Of a DNA stretch of 35,096 bases, positions 10,103 to 17,372 are shown piece after piece. The first letter of the stretch is position 1. The number at the start of each line of letters is the position of its first letter. A program made the position numbers and the translations under genes. The DNA comes from Candidatus Liptonbacteria bacterium (GTDB taxonomy: Bacteria > Patescibacteriota > Minisyncoccia > UBA6257 > 2-01-FULL-56-20). The notes beneath the pieces are model-generated. The model ran no database searches. It was not told the origin of the DNA and worked only from the letters and a program-made list of their open reading frames with translations. Location of the stretch: assembly GCA_023244935.1 (NCBI GenBank), contig JAHFLJ010000009.1, positions 1 through 35,096 of the forward strand. The letters run 5' to 3'.

Positions 10103-11879
10103 ATTCAATATATCTTTCCTCATCATCGAAAGACAAGAACCCACGATTATTGTTCGGCGTTTCATATTCCGTAACCTCCGCCGGAAGTGCTCCGAGGAAT
10201 CTTGAAGGTATCCCGTAAAAGGAAATAAATAATCTTTTCTTGGCCCTGGTCATTGCCACATAAAGAAGTCTTCTTTCTTCCTCTATCTCTTCTTCATTGT
10301 AGTATGTTCTGCCGTGAGGGATAAGCCCTTCTTTTACACCGGCAATAAAAACGTTATCGAACTCCAATCCCTTGGCTAAGTGAATGGTTGAAAGAATTAT
10401 TTGGGAAGGATTATTTTTTTTATTGCCAAAATTATCGGTTGTTTGCAGAAGGGAAACTTGTTCCAGGAACGAAGAAAGATCCGCGAACTCTTCGGCAAAC
10501 CTGACGAGCTCGGCGATGTTCTCTTTTCGGTCTTCTAGGTTCCCTTCGGACTTATCCAGAATTTCCAAATAGCCGGTAACCCTCATAAAGTCAGAGATAA
10601 GCTCCTTCGGCGCTTGTGGGGTGTTTTCTTGGGCAATAAACTCTTCGTAGGTTTTAACGCGTTTTTTCAATATATTTTTTTGCAGTCTATCCTTGCTGAT
10701 TTCATCCTTGCTATTTACCCGGAGTCGCAGACCGGCCAGAATATCCTTAATTTCCTTACGCTCGTAAAAACGCAAACCTCCGAATATTTTATACTCTAAT
10801 CCGGCGCGAATTAATTCTTGTTCTATCGCACGGGATTGCGCATTTGTTCTATATAATATTGCCGAAGACTCGCCCGCCTTAACCGGAGGCGCAATCTTTT
10901 TTGCAATCCAGCAAGCTTCTTCTTGTTCTCCCTTCAATTCAGCCAAAGTCACTTTGTCTCCGGCAGGATTTTTTGTGTAAAGTTTTTTCTCGAATCTGCC
11001 GGTTAAGTAATTATTTCCGGCAAGAACTGCCGAGGCCGCGGCAATAATATTCGCGCTACTCCGATAATTTTCTTCCAGCGGGATAATGGTTGCGTCTGCC
11101 CAATCCTTTTCGAAATTCAAAAAAATTTTAATATTCGATCCTCTCCAGGTATAAATTGTTTGCGCCGCATCGCCGACCGCGCTAACCGCCCCTTTCTTCC
11201 CCGCCAAAAATCTAATCAGCTCATATTGCATATCATTCACGTCTTGATACTCGTCGACAAGCACATGTCGGAATCTTTCTTGGTATTTTTTTAATACTTC
11301 CGGATTATTTTTCATCGCGCTAACCGGTTTTTCCAATAGATCATCAAAATCAAAAGCATTGTGAGCCCTTAACCGATTTTCGTATTCTTCGAGAGCGGTA
11401 TAGGCCAAATCCTCATCTAGCCCCTGTGGGGGCTCGACCCGGTCAAAAGTATTTTTACCCGAAGATATAAAATTAGAGACAAGGGATGGTTTTATGTCTT
11501 TATCCCCGATCTCCTTTATTATTTTCTTAATCAGAGCAAAGGAGTCGGCCGAATCAAAAATAAAAAAATCCTTACTTCGTCCATATAGTCCTGCCTCTTC
11601 TCTCAACACCCTAGCGCCGAACGAATGAAACGTTCCAATGAACGGCTTAGGATTAAGCCCGGGATTTTTTGCGAGAATTCGGTGCTCCATTTCTTTCGAA
11701 GCTTTATTGGTAAAGGTTATAGCCACAATTTTTTCCGGAGGAATCCCACTATTAATAAGGAAGCTGAGACGGCTGGTTAGCGTCTTAGTTTTTCCCGTTC
11801 CGGCACCCGCCACTATTAATAACGGTTTTTGTTCCGCTTCTACGGCCCGCTTTTGTTGAATATTGAGGTTTTGGTCCAT
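10095..11879 (-). CDS. UvrD/PcrA/Rep-type superfamily 1 ATP-dependent helicase
   Basis: LNIQQKRAVEAEQKPLLIVAGAGTGKTKTL; DEYQDVNDMQYEL; GDAAQTIYTWRGS; TIHLAKGLEFDNVFI; EEERRLLYVAMTRAKKRL; start MDQNLN at 11879. Confidence 0.93.
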   Translation of the reverse strand: MDQNLNIQQKRAVEAEQKPLLIVAGAGTGKTKTLTSRLSFLINSGIPPEKIVAITFTNKASKEMEHRILAKNPGLNPKPFIGTFHSFGARVLREEAGLYGRSKDFFIFDSADSFALIKKIIKEIGDKDIKPSLVSNFISSGKNTFDRVEPPQGLDEDLAYTALEEYENRLRAHNAFDFDDLLEKPVSAMKNNPEVLKKYQERFRHVLVDEYQDVNDMQYELIRFLAGKKGAVSAVGDAAQTIYTWRGSNIKIFLNFEKDWADATIIPLEENYRSSANIIAAASAVLAGNNYLTGRFEKKLYTKNPAGDKVTLAELKGEQEEACWIAKKIAPPVKAGESSAILYRTNAQSRAIEQELIRAGLEYKIFGGLRFYERKEIKDILAGLRLRVNSKDEISKDRLQKNILKKRVKTYEEFIAQENTPQAPKELISDFMRVTGYLEILDKSEGNLEDRKENIAELVRFAEEFADLSSFLEQVSLLQTTDNFGNKKNNPSQIILSTIHLAKGLEFDNVFIAGVKEGLIPHGRTYYNEEEIEEERRLLYVAMTRAKKRLFISFYGIPSRFLGALPAEVTEYETPNNNRGFLSFDDEERYIEYD

Positions 11880-11924
11880 ATGTAGTAGTCTCAAAGTATT
11901 CAAAGAATACCAGAACAATTAAAA

Positions 11925-12539
11925 ATGAACAAAAAGCCATTATCCGTGGCTCTTTTTTTCCTGCTTATCGCGGGCATGTTCCCTCTGCTTTTGCCGACCA
12001 GCAAGGGTTTTGCCGGTTTTTTTGGCGATTTCAAAGGAAAAAACAGCAATACCGGCGTCGGCCGGAGCGAATTGGCTCTATTATATAGAGTGCCAAACCC
12101 GGCGGGGAGTATTTTAAAAGAGAGTTTCGATAGTCAAATCTCAGATAGCGATGGGTATTTGTTGAGTGATTCGACTAAAGGGCCAAAACTTAGTCCATCG
12201 GCTAGCGGATATTTCGAATATACCGTGGCAAAAGGAGATAATCTGGCGAGAATAGCCGAAAATTTCGGAATTTCGATTGGAACAATCTCGTCGGCTAACC
12301 CCAAAATTAGAGGCGTATCCGTAAAAATCGGAGAAAAACTTAAAATTCTGCCCAGAGACGGCTTTGTTTATGCAGTAAAAGACGGCGAAACGGCCGAATC
12401 CATTGCTTCGACTAACGGATTAAACATTTCTCAGCTAGCCAAACTGAATCAAGGAGTAAATATGGCCACACTCGGAGTTGGCTCTAGGTTAATTATCCCG
12501 GGCGGTCCACGTGTCGCGGACGAGGAACTAAATTTATAA
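11925..12539 (+). CDS. LysM-domain exported protein (two LysM repeats)
   Basis: Signal-like N-terminus; EYTVAKGDNLARIAENFGISIGTISSANP and VYAVKDGETAESIASTNGLNISQLAKLNQ. Confidence 0.85.
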   Translation: MNKKPLSVALFFLLIAGMFPLLLPTSKGFAGFFGDFKGKNSNTGVGRSELALLYRVPNPAGSILKESFDSQISDSDGYLLSDSTKGPKLSPSASGYFEYTVAKGDNLARIAENFGISIGTISSANPKIRGVSVKIGEKLKILPRDGFVYAVKDGETAESIASTNGLNISQLAKLNQGVNMATLGVGSRLIIPGGPRVADEELNL

Positions 12540-12561
12540 AACATCATCCCCAGGAAAGCGT

Positions 12562-14082
12562 TTAAACTTCTTCCTTGAAGCGGAAGGTCCAGGCTTCCGC
12601 CAGATGTTCCGCGGAAATTTGTTTACAATCGGCCAAATCGGCAATGGTGCGCGCAGTCTTAATTAATCGAAAATATCCGCGCGGGGAAATTTTACTTTTA
12701 TCGAGAGAAGCCAAAAATTTATTGGCATCTTCCCCTACCTCCGCGAGGGTTTCGGTCTGCCTAGAAGTCATTTCGGAGTTGGTAGATATTCCCAGGTTTT
12801 TAAAACGATTTTTTTGGATATGCCGAGCGGCTTCCACCGAAGCACGTATTTTATCACTCTCTCTTTCGGCATTCTGATTCTCGGCGCGCAAATCCGAAAC
12901 TTTTGTTCGGGAAACTTTAACCTGCAAATCAATTCTGTCCAGCAACGGTCCGGATATTTTTCGCTGATATTTAATAACTTCATATGCGCCACACCTGCAT
13001 TCCTTTTCCGGATCTCCATAGTATCCGCAAGGGCATGGATTCATCGCCGCAACTAAAGAAAATTTTGCCGGGAAAGAAAGCGATCCCTTGGCGCGAGAAA
13101 CATTTATTACCCCGTCTTCCATCGGAGACCTCAAGGCCTCCAAAACACTTCTCGGAAATTCCGGAAGTTCATCCAAAAATAAAATTCCTTTATGAGCCAG
13201 GCTGGCTTCTCCGGGTCGTGGGTTCGGTCCGCCCCCAACCACGGAAACCAGAGACGAGGTCTGGTGAGGAGAGCGAAACGGGCGCGTGGCTATAAGTCCG
13301 CCAGGGTGGAGCCCGACCGCCGAATAAATTTTCGTAATTTCAATCGAGTCCTCCCGAGTGAGCGAAGGAAGAATTCCGGCAATGGCTTTGGCAATCATGC
13401 TTTTCCCGGATCCTGGAGGACCAACCATCAGCAGGTTGTGCGCTCCGGCGGCAGAAATTATTGCGGCGCGTTTTGCTTGGAACTGACCTTTGATTTCTGA
13501 AAAATCCGAAATATTTTTATCCTCCCCTGTCTCCGGCGAAAATTCATGCGCCGGTATCTCGATTTTGTTTTCAATAAATTCCAGGGCTTCTTTTAGGGTT
13601 CCAATCGGAATTATTTTTATTCCGTAAACAGCGCTTGCTTCATTTGCATTCTCTTTCGGTAAAAGCAAAAATTCAAACTTTTTGTTACTCGCCATTTCGG
13701 CAATATTCAAAGCTCCGTCAATTGGACGGAGTCGCCCATCCAGCGCGAGTTCCCCCGCAAAAATAAATTTAGAAAAATCGTTTTCCAAAATTTGTTTTGT
13801 CGCTAAAAGATATCCGATGGCGATTGCCAAGTCGTAGTGGGTGCCATTCTTTTTAATTTGAGCCGGCGCTAAGTTCACAGTGATCCGTCGGTTCTCTCGG
13901 TTTGGAGGTTTTACTCCCAAATTTTTTAGTGCAGAGTTTACTCTCTCCTTCGCCTCGTTCACCGCTTTGTCGGCGAGTCCGACAATATTAAAAGAATGGA
14001 GGCCGACATTTAAGTCGACCTCCACCTCAATCGGTTTAGCTTGAATGCCTTCCAGTTCCGCAGAATAAATTTTCGCGGGCAT
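12562..14082 (-). CDS. comM: YifB/ComM-family Mg-chelatase-like AAA+ ATPase
   Basis: VEVDLNVGLHSFNIVGLADKAVNEAKERV; MVGPPGSGKSMIAKAIAGILP; GILFLDELPEFPRSVLEALR; MNPCPCGYYGD. Confidence 0.93.
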   Translation of the reverse strand: MPAKIYSAELEGIQAKPIEVEVDLNVGLHSFNIVGLADKAVNEAKERVNSALKNLGVKPPNRENRRITVNLAPAQIKKNGTHYDLAIAIGYLLATKQILENDFSKFIFAGELALDGRLRPIDGALNIAEMASNKKFEFLLLPKENANEASAVYGIKIIPIGTLKEALEFIENKIEIPAHEFSPETGEDKNISDFSEIKGQFQAKRAAIISAAGAHNLLMVGPPGSGKSMIAKAIAGILPSLTREDSIEITKIYSAVGLHPGGLIATRPFRSPHQTSSLVSVVGGGPNPRPGEASLAHKGILFLDELPEFPRSVLEALRSPMEDGVINVSRAKGSLSFPAKFSLVAAMNPCPCGYYGDPEKECRCGAYEVIKYQRKISGPLLDRIDLQVKVSRTKVSDLRAENQNAERESDKIRASVEAARHIQKNRFKNLGISTNSEMTSRQTETLAEVGEDANKFLASLDKSKISPRGYFRLIKTARTIADLADCKQISAEHLAEAWTFRFKEEV

Positions 14083-14094
14083 TTAAGATTTATT

Positions 14095-14430
14095 TTATAT
14101 TTCCAACTTACAGTTTTCGCAGAGCGCCGACTCCGGCACTAAATCCAAAACTCTAGTTTCAATATCCGCTCCGCACTTTTCACATTTTCCGTAAGTTCCC
14201 TTTTGGATTCTTGCGAGAGCCAAATCAACTTCGCTTAAAGTCTCTTTGAGAGATGCCTGTACGGCGAGCTGATCGTTCATGTCCTCAGCTTCATCCGATT
14301 CTTCGGATAAATCACTTTCGACATCCCCGCCGAAATCCTGCGGTTCGGCTTTTTCAATCTCCACCAAAATTCTTCTTTTTTCCTGCTCAAGCTGTGTTTT
14401 ATATTTTTCTATCTCTTCTTTTGAAAGCAT
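14095..14430 (-). CDS. DksA/TraR-type C4 zinc-finger protein
   Basis: 111 aa; CEKCGADIETRVLDLVPESALCENCK. Confidence 0.85.
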   Translation of the reverse strand: MLSKEEIEKYKTQLEQEKRRILVEIEKAEPQDFGGDVESDLSEESDEAEDMNDQLAVQASLKETLSEVDLALARIQKGTYGKCEKCGADIETRVLDLVPESALCENCKLEI

Positions 14431-14760
14431 AACCTAATTATATTATCCAAACATTCATCACGCAACCGGCGAGCATGGCGCGCAACTTCTAACCTGCAAC
14501 GTTCAAAGAAAAATCCGTTGCACCGCTATTTTCCCGAGAGCTTAATTCATCCGGCTAGTTTTAGATTCGCAAACCTTAAAAGATTCTGCGGTCTACCAGG
14601 AGGCTGGGCATGCCAGGAGGTGATGTAACTTCGACATTGCCGTATTTTATGCTACAAGTTACACGCTATCTGCTACAGGTTTTTAATTCGGCAAAGTAAT
14701 TCGGCAATATATCGGCAACAGGAATCCACCAAAAAGAACTAAAATAACATCAATTTTGAG

Positions 14761-14783
14761 CTGATAAACACTTTTGTTTATCA
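14761..14783. repeat. Inverted repeat TGATAAAC-N6-GTTTATCA plus first copy of 19-bp direct repeat CTGATAAACACTTTTGTTT
   Basis: Arms 14762-14769 and 14776-14783; direct repeat copy 14761-14779 recurs exactly at 14872-14890. Confidence 0.85.
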
Positions 14784-14842
14784 AGATATATATTTCAAAA
14801 ACCCATTCGTCAAGTAAATGCTAGGGTTTTTATGAAATACAA

Positions 14843-14870
14843 AAAAAGTGTTTAGCGCTAAACACTTTTT
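14843..14870. repeat. Perfect 28-bp palindrome AAAAAGTGTTTAGCGCTAAACACTTTTT
   Basis: Base-by-base complementarity centred between 14856 and 14857. Confidence 0.9.
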
Positions 14871-14901
14871 CCTGATAAACACTTTTGTTTGTTTATTTTT
14901 T

Positions 14902-14923
14902 TGTGTAAATCGCTAAACACTAA
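14902..14923. repeat. Left copy of 22-bp terminal-like inverted repeat (TGTGTAAATCGCTAAACACTAA)
   Basis: Reverse complement of 15343-15364 with a single mismatch (21/22). Confidence 0.85.
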
Positions 14924-15338
14924 TTATTGCTTTTACTATCCCTGGGATTTGCCTATGCCCGGAAGGAACCATATCCAGCTTTTTCATATTCTTAATCCAA
15001 TCTTTAAATTTCTGAAGCTTGTCGCCGGTTAAATATTTTGCCGAAAAAGGTATTATGGAATCCTTCAACTCACCTATGTCGCGAGTTATTAGCATACAAA
15101 AACCAGAACGGAAGTATCCATCCTTGCCGATGGATCCGCTGTAAGTGTAGATTTTTGATTTGATTCCAAGCTCACGCTTTACTAGCTTCAAAAAATACAC
15201 TTCCGACTGCTTGGACTTAATGCAGAAGTATGGAACTTTATATTTATACTTGCCTTGAGTTGAAAACGAAAATATTCCCTTTTGGTTAAATAGTTCTATA
15301 ATTATATTAAGATATTTCGGATTAATTTCAGGCGACAT
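14913..15338 (-). CDS. LAGLIDADG-type homing endonuclease-like protein, probably catalytically degenerate
   Basis: MSPEINPKYLNIIIELFNQKGIFSFSTQGKYKYKVPYFCIKSKQSEVYFLKLVKRELGIKSKI...IIPFSAKYLTGDKLQKFKDWI resembles LAGLIDADG single-motif family; start reassigned to 15338 from ORF-track 15512. Confidence 0.65.
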   Translation of the reverse strand: MSPEINPKYLNIIIELFNQKGIFSFSTQGKYKYKVPYFCIKSKQSEVYFLKLVKRELGIKSKIYTYSGSIGKDGYFRSGFCMLITRDIGELKDSIIPFSAKYLTGDKLQKFKDWIKNMKKLDMVPSGHRQIPGIVKAIISV

Positions 15339-15342
15339 AAAT

Positions 15343-15364
15343 TTAGTGTTTATCGATTTACACA
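15343..15364. repeat. Right copy of 22-bp inverted repeat (TTAGTGTTTATCGATTTACACA)
   Basis: Pairs with 14902-14923; lies between divergent LAGLIDADG-like gene and yraN. Confidence 0.85.
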
Positions 15365-15370
15365 CATTAT

Positions 15371-15781
15371 ATGTTACACGAAAAAACAAACAAGCGAGCA
15401 GTGGCCGGGAGGGTTGGTGAAGATATTGCCGGAGAGCACCTCGAGGGGCTGGGGTATAAAATTCTGGACCGCAATATTCGGCAAAAGTTTGGAGAGATAG
15501 ATATTCTGGCAAGGGACAAAAAGAACATCTTGTGCTTTGTGGAAGTCAAAACAATTTTGACTAGTTTCTCAAAATTTTCCGGCTTGGAGCCGGAAGATAA
15601 CCTGACCGCTTCTAAGCTTCGCAAAATGAAAAAGATGGCTGAGTGGTATGCAAACAGCCACGAGAAAGAGGTGGGAAAAGGTGGCTATCGCATAGACCTG
15701 GTTTGTGTAAAATTAGAAGGAGAGGGGGATCCTGATTATTCAAAAAACACGGAGATTAAACTTTACACAAATTTGATTTAG
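15371..15781 (+). CDS. YraN family (UPF0102) nuclease-fold protein
   Basis: GRVGEDIAGEHLEGLGYKILDRNIRQKFGEIDILARDKKNILCFVEVKT. Confidence 0.92.
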   Translation: MLHEKTNKRAVAGRVGEDIAGEHLEGLGYKILDRNIRQKFGEIDILARDKKNILCFVEVKTILTSFSKFSGLEPEDNLTASKLRKMKKMAEWYANSHEKEVGKGGYRIDLVCVKLEGEGDPDYSKNTEIKLYTNLI

Positions 15782-15787
15782 TAGTGG

Positions 15788-15815
15788 TTGACAAACCCTC
15801 GCAAAAATATATTAT
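15788..15815 (+). promoter_or_regulatory. Candidate sigma70-type promoter upstream of nusA
   Basis: TTGACA at 15788-15793, TATTAT at 15810-15815, 16-bp spacer. Confidence 0.55.
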
Positions 15816-15830
15816 ATAGAAGTTGTAAGA

Positions 15831-15855
15831 CCACTCCCGCCCGAGTGGATTTTTT
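15831..15855 (+). terminator. Hairpin plus T-tract in nusA leader (terminator/attenuator-like)
   Basis: CCACTC(15831-15836)-CCGCCC-GAGTGG(15843-15848) followed by ATTTTTT. Confidence 0.6.
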
Positions 15856-16005
15856 ACAAAATAGGGGGCGCCCCAAATAATTACGCAAAATTAAAAACTA
15901 AATAAGGTCGCAACAAAAGAATAAATAACTTATTACTTATCACTAATAGCAAAAAATAGAAACTAAAATGTTTTAGCAATTGGTCATCAGTCATTAGTAA
16001 AAACC

Positions 16006-17211
16006 ATGTTTGAAATAAAAGAATTAGGCAGAGCCTTGAAACAGGTCGCCGACGAAAAAGGTTTGGCGCCGGAAAAAGTTTTAGAGGCCGTGGAAGCAGC
16101 TCTCGCTGCGGCGTATAAAAAAGAATACAAAGAGAAGGGGGATATCGTTCGCGCCAAGCTTGATTTGCAAACCGGCGAAATGAGTTTCTGGCAAGTCAAA
16201 TTGGTTGTCGACCCGAGCGAAGTTCGAGTTGTAACCGACGAAGAACTTTTAGCCGAAGCCGAGGCGGACAAAGAAAAAGAGAATATTGTAGACGAAGAAG
16301 AAAAGAAAATTCCACGTTATAATTCCGAAAGGCACATTTTTTTGGAAGACGCCAGGAAAATTAAAAAAGATGTGGAACTTGGAGAAGAATTAACTTTCCC
16401 GTTGGAAGTTCACGAAGATTTCGGAAGAATCGCAGCGCAGATTGCGCGCCAGACAATTGTTCAGAAGCTCCGCGACTCCGAGAGGGAATCGGTGATGAAA
16501 GAATGGCACGGAAAGGAAGGGTCAATCATTAGCGGAATAATTCAGCGCTTTGACCGAGGGAATGTTTACATCGACTTGGGAAGAGCAACCGGAGTTATGT
16601 TCGCCAACGAAATTATTCCCGGCGAACATTATCGAATGGGGGAAAGACTTCGCTTCTTTGTCCTTTCGGTTCAGGAAGATACCCGTCTTCCGGGAATCGT
16701 CCTCTCGAGATCTCATCCTAGGTTTGTAAGTAAACTTTTCGAATTAGAGGTTCCGGAAATTGCCGATGGCACCGTAGAGATAAAAGCTATTACTCGCGAA
16801 GCCGGCAATCGAACCAAGCTCGCGGTATTCTCTTCAGCTCCAGGAGTTGATCCAATCGGCGCCTGCGTCGGCCAGCGAGGAACTAGAGTTATGGCCGTGA
16901 ATAATGAACTTGGGCAGGAAAAAATCGACATCGTTGAATGGGATGAAAATCCGGAGAAATTTATTGTGAACTCTCTTTCGCCGGCGAAACCGGATAGTGT
17001 CGAAATTTTGGGGCCACGCGAAGCGCGCGTATATGTCCCGGAAGATCAGCTTTCTTTGGCAATCGGTCGAGGAGGACAAAATGTCCGAATGTCCGCGAAA
17101 CTTACCGGTTGGAGAATCGATGTCCGTTCTAAAACCCGTCCGGAAGAAGTTCAGGAGGGAGGAGTGGCCGAAGCTCCGATGAATAAAGTTTCTACCGAAG
17201 ACGAAGAATAA
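16006..17211 (+). CDS. nusA: Transcription termination/antitermination factor NusA
   Basis: MFEIKELGRALKQVADEKGLAPEKVLEAVEAALAAAYKKEY...; S1 and KH regions (GACVGQRGTRVMAVNNELGQEKIDIVEW; LAIGRGGQNVRMSAKLTGWRIDV). Confidence 0.96.
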   Translation: MFEIKELGRALKQVADEKGLAPEKVLEAVEAALAAAYKKEYKEKGDIVRAKLDLQTGEMSFWQVKLVVDPSEVRVVTDEELLAEAEADKEKENIVDEEEKKIPRYNSERHIFLEDARKIKKDVELGEELTFPLEVHEDFGRIAAQIARQTIVQKLRDSERESVMKEWHGKEGSIISGIIQRFDRGNVYIDLGRATGVMFANEIIPGEHYRMGERLRFFVLSVQEDTRLPGIVLSRSHPRFVSKLFELEVPEIADGTVEIKAITREAGNRTKLAVFSSAPGVDPIGACVGQRGTRVMAVNNELGQEKIDIVEWDENPEKFIVNSLSPAKPDSVEILGPREARVYVPEDQLSLAIGRGGQNVRMSAKLTGWRIDVRSKTRPEEVQEGGVAEAPMNKVSTEDEE

Positions 17212-17372
17212 CTAAAATTTTTGGAAATCTATTCGCCGAAAGAAAATATATTCTCGGCGGATAGTAACTAAAAGTTAAAAACAGGCGAAAAGTCTCAAGC
17301 CACTCCGTAATCGGCATGACTAACCAGAGATACCCCTGCGACAATAATAATTAACAACAATAAACTAAATTA

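Noticed and set aside
14431-14760. tmRNA, SRP RNA or RNase P RNA in the long intergenic region
   Set aside because: No diagnostic core motif of any of these found by eye.
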